Shown: piece by piece, positions 8,436 to 14,774 of the stretch
Numbering within the stretch: position 1 is the stretch's first letter
Layout of the letters: the number at the start of each line of letters is the position of its first letter
Source: a virus
Strand: one strand, 5' to 3'
Length of the DNA: 43,523 bases
Virus record (IMG/VR): IMGVR_UViG_3300033979_000371
Location: 1 to 43,523 of that record
Translations under genes and position numbers: made by a program
Notes under the pieces: model-generated
Seen by the model: the letters and a program-made list of their open reading frames with translations, nothing else
What the model was told of the DNA's origin: nothing
The model's database searches: none

Positions 8436-8649
8436 GGTCTTGTTCATAAAACAATTTAAGTTGTAATTGCTTTATTTGGTTTTCAACATTATCCAATATT
8501 TCTAAGCCTCTACCAACTCTTGTTAAGGTTTTGTAGTAGCCTATATCTTCTGCCGTATCCAACTCTCTAAACAAAGATTGAATACGGTGTACATCTGACT
8601 GAATACTTCTTAGACTTTCTGCCGACGATATCAAATTGTTGTTTTCCAT
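8419..8649 (-). CDS. Small coiled-coil protein
   Basis: The 76-aa, mostly helical protein has heptad-like Leu/Ile spacing in LRSIQSDVHRIQSLFREL and LEILDNVENQIKQLQLKLF. It lies 8 bases downstream of the 832-aa gene and overlaps the membrane peptide gene. It is possibly a chaperone or scaffold-type helper for the virion proteins of the operon. This is inference from context only. Confidence 0.65.
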   Translation of the reverse strand: MENNNLISSAESLRSIQSDVHRIQSLFRELDTAEDIGYYKTLTRVGRGLEILDNVENQIKQLQLKLFYEQDHEQVN

Positions 8650-8657
8650 GGTTGCTT

Positions 8658-11156
8658 TTACTGCTTTCTGAATCCTGCTATTCTTCCTGTTCTAACTAAC
8701 TCTCTACCTGCTAACAATGCAGCCCCGGCGGCTAACGCCCCAGTAGGTGTGACGGAATAACCCATAACAGATAATTCCGGTCCATTAATTCCATCCAAAG
8801 TTCCTTTAATCAATCCCCCAGTAGCATCTCTTAAAAAGTTCTCATCTTTATTGCGTAGGTAATTCTGATATTTCTCATACTGCTCATAGGGGATATCAGT
8901 TCTTTCTTGTCTAAATTGTTCCCAAGGAAGTAGCCTACCTCTTTTACCTAATAATCCCCGGTCAATCAATAACTCACTGACTGGAGTGGTGGAAATACGT
9001 GGGTCTTCATCATCAGGATTGATGGCTTGGTATCCGGCAACTCTGCCACCCTGACCTAAGTTAAATGGATTATATATTTGAGAACCCAATTCTAATCCAG
9101 TTACAGCAGCAAATGGAACTACAACCTGTGCCATTCTAGTGGCATCTTCACCCAACCAGTCAGGGGCATGAGTACCTACAAAATCAGCAGGGTGTAGATT
9201 CCACAAAACTTGACGACTACCATTTCCTATTCCGTCACCTATTGTTCTACCAACTCCAAAGCCAAATCTACCTTCATCTTGTAGATGAGCATACTGGTCT
9301 TCAGGTGCGCGATTCCATCCGACGGATGCAGTTCTACCTTTTCGCCTCCCAGCATCTACACTATACTGAAAGCCTCTCTTGACTCCATCCCATAAGTTCT
9401 GCCAATAGTTTCCAGTGTTAGCTTCCTCTCTTGCCTTGTTATTTAGATACTGCTCACGGGCTTGAGTTTCTCTTTGAATTCTTTCCCACAACGATTTAAG
9501 ATTTGCGTCAGGATCTACAGGGTCATTTAATCCTGGTATTTCTGGATGGTTAGGAGTGCTACCAGGAAAGGTGTAATTATTCTGACGATTAAATTCTTGT
9601 CCTTCAAAATCATAGTCACCACCACTGGGTAAATCTGAAGATGTACCAACGGCTTTACTTCCAGGGTAGACAGCATTGTTAACTCCTGATGGTGGAGCAG
9701 TTGCTACACTGGAATTCCCTTCATATTGGGGTACGGAAACAACTACTTCTGGTTGGGGAGTAACAGGCATCCCCGGTTGTGTTAATAATACACTCGCAGC
9801 TTCTGGGGCAATCGCCCCACTATCTGTGGGGATAGGCGTAGGACTTACTAAAACTTCTTGAGGTGTGGGTTGAGGTGTAGGTTGAGGTTGAGGGTTTAAA
9901 ATTAGATTATCTAAATCATTTAGAATTGCTTCAGCTTCAGTGTTACTGGGAAGAGGTGCAGATTTGCCGCCGAGGTAATTCTGTATCCACTCTTCTTTCT
10001 CCCAGGGAATACCTCTAGTTTTACCATCAATAACTACATTCTTGAAGTCAAACTGTCCACTAAAAGCCCATGCTGTTTCAGCTTCCTCTCTTGGTGTCCG
10101 AGAAAAAGTGCCTATATCTTCTGTGGTTAATTCTTTGTTAGATGATTGAACAGGTATCCATTCATTCTTTTCCTCATCAAACTTGACAATCCCTACATTG
10201 TGAGGTACGGATTGAGGTTGAGAGTCTAAAAGGCTTTGCCCTGATGCAGGGTTGACTGCTTCAGTCATAGCATTGCTGGGAGGAGGAGACAATTGTGGGG
10301 CTTGTTCTAAGGCACTCTGTTCATAACTAGCTCTCATTGCATCCAGCTTAGATTTGTCAACTGTCCTACCTGTTTTCCCACCACCAATATCACCCCATTC
10401 CCCTATAATTCTTCTGTCTACCCATTGTCCTGTGGCAACATCACGGACTATCCCCTGCGCCTCCATTTCTTTGAAGAACTGTTTGTTTTCCTGCTTAGTA
10501 TTATTGGGAAACTTCTTAGCAGCATTTTGTTTAGCTATGGCAATAGCAACGTCTATTTTAAGACCTTCAGGAAGCAAGGTTTCAGGGTTAAAACCCCTTT
10601 GAGGCTGCGGTGTATCTTGAGGAACGTTAGCAGAAAGCCCATCAACAGAAAGACCATCATCAACGACTCTTCTAACTTTTACATTCCCAGGTTTCTGCCC
10701 AGGTGTTGCACGAATTTCGGGTAATTCATCTTGATAAATAGTTGGTTGCCATCTATTAGATATATAAGGCAACGGTGAGTTTATGATTTCTTCGTGATAT
10801 AAGTCCTTTGCTATGTCTCTAGCGTTAGGCAAATCTTCAGAATACCCTAGTTCCACAAATCTTCTATTAGCTGCTTCTGCCGCTTCTGCTTGAATCCTAG
10901 CCCTTGTCTGCTCAAGTATTTTTTGCTTTACTGCTTTGTCTTTAGCTAATGCTTTAGCGTATTCAGCATTATTACTAATAGTTGGAGCCGGAACTTCTAC
11001 TCTATATTCAGGATTCTTGTCAAAGTAACTGGAGAAAAAAGAGTCTTCTATCTCCTGTCGCCTTTTATTTTTTAGAGTCTCCCTTACTATTGGCGGCACA
11101 TCATCTAAAGCATTTACTATAGCTCTCAAAGCCTCATCAGCATTTTGTATTGCCAT
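8658..11156 (-). CDS. Large virion-type protein with Pro/Gln linker and C-terminal hydrophobic segment
   Basis: The 832-aa protein has a helical, charged N-terminal part (1-150). A long low-complexity middle follows, with Pro/Gln/Thr repeats (QPQPTPQPTPQEV, about 425-440). The C-terminal third contains hydrophobic patches (VVVPFAAVTGLELG) and a final Ala/Gly helix plus basic tail (TGALAAGAALLAGRELVRTGR, about 803-823). The layout recalls internal virion or tail-associated proteins with a membrane-inserting end. Two copies of hairpin repeat family A lie inside the gene and are translated. It begins one base after the sigma factor gene ends. I do not recognise the family. Confidence 0.8.
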   Translation of the reverse strand: MAIQNADEALRAIVNALDDVPPIVRETLKNKRRQEIEDSFFSSYFDKNPEYRVEVPAPTISNNAEYAKALAKDKAVKQKILEQTRARIQAEAAEAANRRFVELGYSEDLPNARDIAKDLYHEEIINSPLPYISNRWQPTIYQDELPEIRATPGQKPGNVKVRRVVDDGLSVDGLSANVPQDTPQPQRGFNPETLLPEGLKIDVAIAIAKQNAAKKFPNNTKQENKQFFKEMEAQGIVRDVATGQWVDRRIIGEWGDIGGGKTGRTVDKSKLDAMRASYEQSALEQAPQLSPPPSNAMTEAVNPASGQSLLDSQPQSVPHNVGIVKFDEEKNEWIPVQSSNKELTTEDIGTFSRTPREEAETAWAFSGQFDFKNVVIDGKTRGIPWEKEEWIQNYLGGKSAPLPSNTEAEAILNDLDNLILNPQPQPTPQPTPQEVLVSPTPIPTDSGAIAPEAASVLLTQPGMPVTPQPEVVVSVPQYEGNSSVATAPPSGVNNAVYPGSKAVGTSSDLPSGGDYDFEGQEFNRQNNYTFPGSTPNHPEIPGLNDPVDPDANLKSLWERIQRETQAREQYLNNKAREEANTGNYWQNLWDGVKRGFQYSVDAGRRKGRTASVGWNRAPEDQYAHLQDEGRFGFGVGRTIGDGIGNGSRQVLWNLHPADFVGTHAPDWLGEDATRMAQVVVPFAAVTGLELGSQIYNPFNLGQGGRVAGYQAINPDDEDPRISTTPVSELLIDRGLLGKRGRLLPWEQFRQERTDIPYEQYEKYQNYLRNKDENFLRDATGGLIKGTLDGINGPELSVMGYSVTPTGALAAGAALLAGRELVRTGRIAGFRKQ
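8730..8754 (+). repeat. Hairpin repeat family A, copy 3 (inside a coding region)
   Basis: Core GGC-TAAC-GCC with tail CCAGTAGGTGTGACG, on the strand opposite to the 832-aa gene. In that protein it encodes the SVTPTGALAA region. Confidence 0.7.
9805..9833 (+). repeat. Hairpin repeat family A, copy 4 (inside a coding region)
   Basis: Perfect stem GGGGC-AATC-GCCCC with tail ACTATCTGTGGGG. Read on the other strand it encodes IPTDSGAIAPEA, next to the Pro/Gln linker of the 832-aa protein, where an insertion would be tolerated. Confidence 0.75.
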
Positions 11157-11157
11157 A

Positions 11158-11784
11158 TTACTCTTCTTCCTTAATCCAATTATTAGCCATTAACCAAATA
11201 TTCCTAACATTTAAATCACCACTACTAAGAGACTTTAACTCTTGATTAGTAGCGTTACTCCAGTCAACTTTTAATATCTTACTTTCCTCTATTTGATTAT
11301 CATACGATGGTAGTTCTAACTGCCTTTTATCATCATTATCTTCATCAATAGAATAAAGATGAGTAGATGCGTTGTGCGCGCCAATAGCTAATTGATATTC
11401 TTCCTGAGTTATGTTTAGCTGTTTACATATTTCCTCTACAGTAATCGGTTGTTTACTTATTCTTTTAATATCAGCTATAAGTTTTTGCATTGATTGACTA
11501 AGCCTAATTAACTTAGACCTATCTCTAAGATATTGCAATATCTTTCCTGATATCCTAGGAACTGCATAGGAAGAAAACATAATTCCTTTATAGGGGTCAT
11601 AGTCTTCTACCGCTCTAATCAATCCTATAAACGCTTCTTGTGATAAGTCATCAAAGCTTTCATTACAGTATAGTTTAGCTGTATGTGCTGCTTTATAGGC
11701 TAGTCCTTCATTGAGAACTACTAGCTTATTTCTAATAGAAACACTCTTGGTTTGATAATACTTTCTAAATAACTCTATTGACAT
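11158..11784 (-). CDS. Phage-encoded sigma factor (group 3-like, apparently without region 4)
   Basis: The protein is 208 aa from the ATG at 11784, which has AAGG just upstream. A start at 11820 would add 12 residues and lengthen the overlap with the upstream gene. Residues 18-90 match sigma region 2: helix LVVLNEGLAYKAAHTAKLY, core-binding FDDLSQEAFIGLIRAV (44-59) and -10-recognition segment MFSSYAVPRISGKILQYLRD (69-88). Residues 93-160 match region 3 (IRLSQSMQKL, then QPITVEEICKQLNITQEEY). The usual region 4 helix-turn-helix is not visible in 160-208, so -35 contacts are probably missing. It probably redirects RNA polymerase to phage promoters. Its place ahead of the virion-type genes suggests a late switch. 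Confidence 0.85.
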   Translation of the reverse strand: MSIELFRKYYQTKSVSIRNKLVVLNEGLAYKAAHTAKLYCNESFDDLSQEAFIGLIRAVEDYDPYKGIMFSSYAVPRISGKILQYLRDRSKLIRLSQSMQKLIADIKRISKQPITVEEICKQLNITQEEYQLAIGAHNASTHLYSIDEDNDDKRQLELPSYDNQIEESKILKVDWSNATNQELKSLSSGDLNVRNIWLMANNWIKEEE

Positions 11785-12773
11785 AACCTTGTTAAACTCC
11801 CTAACAAAGTTAACTGCCATTCCTCAAAGCTATTGAATCTATAAAATGTAGTAGCTATAGATTTAGTGTGAGGATGATTGTCAGATAATAAAATATTCTT
11901 ATCTGGTTTAGAAGAATGGGATTGATATAACTGCTCTACTGCTATTGCAATGAAAGATGGGAACTCTAATGGGATTACTTGATAGGTTTGGTATGTTGAT
12001 GTAATATCTCCTGACCTAATCTTGTATCTTAATCCTGAAGTAATTTCAATTACTTTACCCCATTTGACCTGTGTTTCATTTGATTTCTTGATAGAAACAA
12101 AATCACCAACTTTAAATTCTAAGTTATTGGGTTTAGGGGGTTTAATATCAGGACTAATTATTTCAGCATAAGCCCTTTTAATGTCAGCAGTAGTAGGAAT
12201 ATTGCTAGAATCTTCCAACGCTTTACGCCACACATTAGCTCTTAACTCCAAATCTTTTATTTGCCCTAACAGTCTTAGGACATAATCTGTTTTAGGGAGT
12301 AAAGAATCATCGTCAAAATAAATACGAATACTTTCACAATCTTGGTAAGCTTTGATAGCTCTACTTGCTGTTGTAGGATTGATGCCTAAACCTAACTGAC
12401 AATAAGACTGCCAACTGTTATATTGTTCACGGTAAAGCTTTCTCTGCTTGAGGATATATAAATCCCTACCTGTATCTATAAAAAATCTTTTTGTGTTATC
12501 TGTAATTCTATTTTCTAACTCTTCTTTCAGTTCTTTATCTTCATCTGCTAATGGAGCTATTACTTTACCCTTGCTACCATCATTAAGAAGAGACTGAAAC
12601 CAACTCCATTCTTCATCTGTTATGTTTTCCCTAACCCTAGTAGTTATCTTAGTCAAACTACTTTCTTCTAATTCAGAAAGTTCCGTGATAACCGATTTAG
12701 CTAAGTCAATATTTTTATTGACAATAGCTATTCCCAAGCTGTTGCTTAGTTCTGTGTTTTTATTTAGTTCCAT
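11775..12773 (-). CDS. DNA-binding protein with helix-turn-helix, first gene of late operon
   Basis: The 332-aa protein contains GRDLYILKQRKLYREQYNSW, then YCQLGLGINPTTASRAIKAY (about 104-145). This is the pattern of a widespread phage and plasmid DNA-binding region (LYR..y.sfeeYc....gis...a.r.ikA) ending in a helix-turn-helix. A beta-rich segment (FKVGDFVSIKKSNETQVKWGKVIEIT, about 219-245) looks like a small SH3-like barrel. A regulator of the operon or of replication is likely. It has its own conserved promoter box facing away from the 45-aa gene, and its end overlaps the start of the sigma factor gene. Confidence 0.75.
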   Translation of the reverse strand: MELNKNTELSNSLGIAIVNKNIDLAKSVITELSELEESSLTKITTRVRENITDEEWSWFQSLLNDGSKGKVIAPLADEDKELKEELENRITDNTKRFFIDTGRDLYILKQRKLYREQYNSWQSYCQLGLGINPTTASRAIKAYQDCESIRIYFDDDSLLPKTDYVLRLLGQIKDLELRANVWRKALEDSSNIPTTADIKRAYAEIISPDIKPPKPNNLEFKVGDFVSIKKSNETQVKWGKVIEITSGLRYKIRSGDITSTYQTYQVIPLEFPSFIAIAVEQLYQSHSSKPDKNILLSDNHPHTKSIATTFYRFNSFEEWQLTLLGSLTRLCQ

Positions 12774-12785
12774 AACTAACCGCTA

Positions 12786-12799
12786 CTGTTTATTTTGCT
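12786..12799 (-). promoter_or_regulatory. Conserved promoter box (minus strand) of the sigma/late operon
   Basis: On the minus strand this is AGCAAAATAAACAG, a perfect copy of the box, 12 bases before the ATG at 12773. TACTAT stands 6 bases upstream in the -10 position. It pairs divergently with the plus-strand box at 12822. Confidence 0.65.
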
Positions 12800-12809
12800 T
12801 ACCCCATAG

Positions 12810-12835
12810 TATAATATATTCAGCAAAATAAGCAG
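12810..12835 (+). promoter_or_regulatory. Conserved promoter box (plus strand), divergent
   Basis: TATAAT (12810-12815) is followed after 6 bases by AGCAAAATAAGCAG (12822-12835) and after 7 more by ATG 12843. The -10 regions of the two divergent promoters nearly touch. Confidence 0.65.
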
Positions 12836-12842
12836 GTGATTT

Positions 12843-12980
12843 ATGAAGGAAGAAAATAAAAGCGCAGTTAGGCAGTCAACTAAAGACAGAGCTATCCAAC
12901 AAAAAGAAGTTGTTAATAAAGGATTAGAACAAAACCCTATAAGCATTCCAGTAAATGCTTTACTAGGATTTGGTAGTTAA
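12843..12980 (+). CDS. 45-aa hypothetical protein
   Basis: A 45-codon ORF runs from ATG 12843 to TAA 12980. It encodes a Lys/Gln/Glu-rich N-terminal helix (KEENKSAVRQSTKDRAIQQ) and a hydrophobic end (ISIPVNALLGFGS). It has a full promoter element ending 7 bases before the ATG, which argues that it is expressed. No family is recognised. Position opposite the sigma operon would suit a small regulator or an early takeover peptide, but that is a guess. Confidence 0.55.
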   Translation: MKEENKSAVRQSTKDRAIQQKEVVNKGLEQNPISIPVNALLGFGS

Positions 12981-12994
12981 CCCTCACAAGTGCT

Positions 12995-13021
12995 GGGGCA
13001 ATTGCCCCATTAGTGGTGATG
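12995..13021 (+). repeat. Hairpin repeat family A, copy 5
   Basis: Perfect stem GGGGC-AATT-GCCCC with tail ATTAGTGGTGATG, between the 45-aa gene and the resolvase leader. Confidence 0.9.
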
Positions 13022-13038
13022 TAAACCTTGGAGTAGTT

Positions 13039-13074
13039 ATGAGTAAAGATAAGTCTCTTGATTTAATAAAATGA
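13039..13074 (+). CDS. 11-codon leader peptide coupled to the resolvase gene
   Basis: A strong GGAGTAGTT-ATG signal (the site used by many genes here) starts an 11-codon ORF, MSKDKSLDLIK. Its TGA overlaps the ATG of the resolvase as ATGA. The resolvase ATG has no good ribosome binding site of its own, so it probably depends on re-initiation after this peptide. Confidence 0.45.
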   Translation: MSKDKSLDLIK

Positions 13075-13514
13075 ATATCACTTATTACTTTGATCTTCCA
13101 CCAACCCTTAATGAAATCATTGCAGCATCAGCTAAGAATAGATTTGTTGGTGGTAAACTAAAGAAAGAATGGACACAACGTATTGCTAATGAGACTGCTG
13201 ATACCATTCAATTCCCCGGTAAAGTTTGGATGGAATTTACCTGGTATCTTAAAAGATTTACCCGTGACCCTGACAATATTCAATCAGCAAAGAAGTATAT
13301 CTTAGATGGTCTTCAAGGGGTAAAAGAAGAGGGAACAATTATCATCCCTCATGTTATTAAAGAAGATAGTCTCAGGACTATTCAATCCCCTATTGTTGAA
13401 TGGTTTGAGAAGGGGAAAGAAGACAGGGTCAAAGTATTTATAACTGAAGACCCTAAAGAAATCCTACAACGTTGTGTTGATATGTATGAATCATTGTCTG
13501 AGGTGTCGGCTTAA
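13071..13514 (+). CDS. RusA-like Holliday junction resolvase
   Basis: The 147-aa protein would cut four-way DNA junctions before packaging or during recombination. The RusA-type signature is visible: FDLPPTLNE near the N-terminus, then RDPDN (65-69), K74, the LDGL segment (78-81) with D79, and an acidic pair E98/D99 in the position of the usual DD. Length is slightly above the typical 120 aa. It is preceded by an 11-codon leader and its stop abuts the stop of the convergent dCTP deaminase gene. Confidence 0.75.
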   Translation: MNITYYFDLPPTLNEIIAASAKNRFVGGKLKKEWTQRIANETADTIQFPGKVWMEFTWYLKRFTRDPDNIQSAKKYILDGLQGVKEEGTIIIPHVIKEDSLRTIQSPIVEWFEKGKEDRVKVFITEDPKEILQRCVDMYESLSEVSA

Positions 13515-14003
13515 TTAATTGTCCAGGCTACCCATCACAGTATTAAACCCACTATACTTTCCTTTGTAGGGAGTAGTAGGTTCTTCTGTTGAATGAATGA
13601 TTAGTTGCCCTATTCTTAAGGTTGGGTAAATAAACACTGGTTTTCTTGTGGAGTAATTCTTTAACTCTAAAGTCAACACTCCATAAAAGCCGTTATCTAC
13701 CCATCCTGCTAATGCGTGAGATAAACCCTCTCTAGCCCTAGAAGATTTAAGCTTTAGTTCAATAGCAATATTAGTTGGAACTGTTAAATACTCTAGGGTT
13801 TCTGCTAACACAAACTCATTAGGTTCTAAGATGTAGGGATTGTTTTTTGTATGATAAGAAATGTCTGTTATCTCATCATCAATAATTAGATTATTTCCTA
13901 GTCTAATGTCTAATGAAGATGGGTTAATTAAAGATTCATCATAGGGATTAACAAGCCCCTGTTCACATAAGGATTTAATTTGATGGTCAACTAATACTGT
14001 CAT
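13515..14003 (-). CDS. dcd: dCTP deaminase / dUTPase family protein
   Basis: The 162-aa protein is of the trimeric dUTPase fold that deaminates dCTP or hydrolyses dUTP and so supplies dTMP precursors. Motifs visible are NPSSLDIRLG (27-36), KSSRAREGLSH (86-96), AGWVDNGFYGVLTLELKN (99-116) with the expected catalytic Glu at 113, RIGQLI (130-135) and YKGKYSGF (146-153) near the end. The Glu favours deaminase or a bifunctional enzyme over plain dUTPase. It is somewhat shorter than the E. coli enzyme (193 aa). A conserved promoter box lies 8 bases upstream. Confidence 0.85.
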   Translation of the reverse strand: MTVLVDHQIKSLCEQGLVNPYDESLINPSSLDIRLGNNLIIDDEITDISYHTKNNPYILEPNEFVLAETLEYLTVPTNIAIELKLKSSRAREGLSHALAGWVDNGFYGVLTLELKNYSTRKPVFIYPTLRIGQLIIHSTEEPTTPYKGKYSGFNTVMGSLDN

Positions 14004-14011
14004 GGTAAGCT

Positions 14012-14025
14012 AAGTTTATTTTGCT
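14012..14025 (-). promoter_or_regulatory. Conserved promoter box (minus strand) before dCTP deaminase
   Basis: On the minus strand it reads AGCAAAATAAACTT, 12 of 14 bases as in the consensus, and ends 8 bases before the ATG. Just upstream on that strand is an inverted repeat GTTAAAA-GGAAATA-TTTTAAC. Confidence 0.55.
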
Positions 14026-14054
14026 GTTAAAATATTTCCTTTTAACGGTGGCTT

Positions 14055-14184
14055 AAACCTCTGAAGGTTTTTATGGAGGCTACGCCTCCTAGTTGTAGTT
14101 TAGTCCCTTACGGGTTTGTAGTTGTAGTTGTAGTTTTTTTATGGGTGCTACGCACTTATTTTGTAGTTGTAGTTGTAGTGAGTT
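14055..14184 (+). repeat. Cluster of small hairpins each followed by TTGTAG tandem repeats
   Basis: The gap between dcd and the NADAR gene holds a row of hairpins: AAACCT-CTGA-AGGTTT with a T run (14055-14072), GGAGG-CTACG-CCTCC (14075-14089), CCC-TTAC-GGG (14105-14114) and GTGC-TAC-GCAC (14145-14155). The last three are each followed by copies of TTGTAG or GTAGTT. A run of seven T at 14134-14140 follows the second set. The GGC/TAC/GCC hairpins resemble repeat family A with a 3-base loop. Confidence 0.65.
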
Positions 14185-14189
14185 GAGTT

Positions 14190-14618
14190 ATGGGTAAGTG
14201 GGTTAAGAATTGGTTTAGTAATTTTGAAAAACTTGAATCCCCATTTGTTTACCAGGGGATTGAATTTTGGACTGTTGAAAACTTTTATCAAGCGATGAAA
14301 GTAGACAAGTCTGATATTGAAACAAGAAAAAAGATTGCAAGTGTTTCTGCTAGTGAGTCCAAAAAGCTAGGGAAAAAAGTAAAGCTCAGAAGTGACTGGG
14401 AGCAAATTAAATTTGAGGTGATGGAGTATGGGTTGAGAAAGAAGTTTGTCCCTGGGTCTAAATGGCATCAAAAACTAATGGAAACAGGCAATGAAGAAAT
14501 TGTAGAATGGAATAATTGGGGGGATAGAATTTGGGGAAAAACTATGGATGGCATTGGGCAAAATCATCTTGGGAAAATCCTTATGAAAATAAGAGATGAG
14601 TACAAGGCTAACGCCTAA
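14190..14618 (+). CDS. NADAR-domain protein (YbiA-like N-glycosidase family)
   Basis: The 142-aa single-domain protein has the NADAR pattern: WFSNF (8-12), FWTVENFYQAMK (26-37), a WNNWGDRIWG segment (107-116) and GQNHLGKILMKIR (123-135). Family members act on ADP-ribose-linked compounds or cleave N-glycosidic bonds of riboflavin intermediates. Some reverse ADP-ribosylation of guanine in DNA. In a phage this could counter a DarT-type defence or handle NAD metabolites, which is inference. The last codons (KANA) and the TAA stop come from a hairpin repeat. A strong terminator follows. Confidence 0.88.
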   Translation: MGKWVKNWFSNFEKLESPFVYQGIEFWTVENFYQAMKVDKSDIETRKKIASVSASESKKLGKKVKLRSDWEQIKFEVMEYGLRKKFVPGSKWHQKLMETGNEEIVEWNNWGDRIWGKTMDGIGQNHLGKILMKIRDEYKANA

Positions 14619-14629
14619 ATAGCTATGAA
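14605..14629 (+). repeat. Hairpin repeat family A, copy 6 (end of NADAR gene)
   Basis: Stem AGGC-TAAC-GCCT with tail AAATAGCTATGA. It overlaps the end of the NADAR gene and supplies its stop. Confidence 0.75.
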
Positions 14630-14672
14630 ACTCACTTTAATTTGACTTAGATTGAATTAAAGTGAGTTTTTT
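14629..14672 (+). terminator. Strong Rho-independent terminator
   Basis: The 14-base arms AACTCACTTTAATT (14629-14642) and AATTAAAGTGAGTT (14655-14668) are perfectly complementary and followed by a T run. It ends the NADAR transcript and insulates the polymerase gene. Directly after it a GTGC-TAC-GCAC hairpin (14677-14687) repeats the one at 14145. Confidence 0.9.
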
Positions 14673-14701
14673 ATGGGTGCTACGCACTAATTGAATATCA
14701 A

Positions 14702-14747
14702 TAAACCCCTTAGTAGTTAGTTTGACGGCTGTCTACTAGGGGGTTTA
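14702..14747 (+). promoter_or_regulatory. 15-bp stem-loop in the leader of the polymerase gene
   Basis: TAAACCCCTTAGTAG (14702-14716) pairs with CTACTAGGGGGTTTA (14733-14747) with one G-U pair and a 16-base loop. It lies 27 bases before the start codon. It has no T run after it, so a regulatory leader structure is as likely as a terminator. No copy of the conserved promoter box is present here. Confidence 0.6.
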
Positions 14748-14774
14748 GTTTCCACATATCAAAGGGAATCAACC

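Noticed and set aside
10354-10724. Two plus-strand ORFs opposite the 832-aa gene
   Set aside because: They overlap each other in different frames and the product composition is that of antisense reading.
14091-14184. TTGTAG repeats as a CRISPR array
   Set aside because: Units are only 6 bases with no unique spacers of constant length. There are no cas genes in the window.
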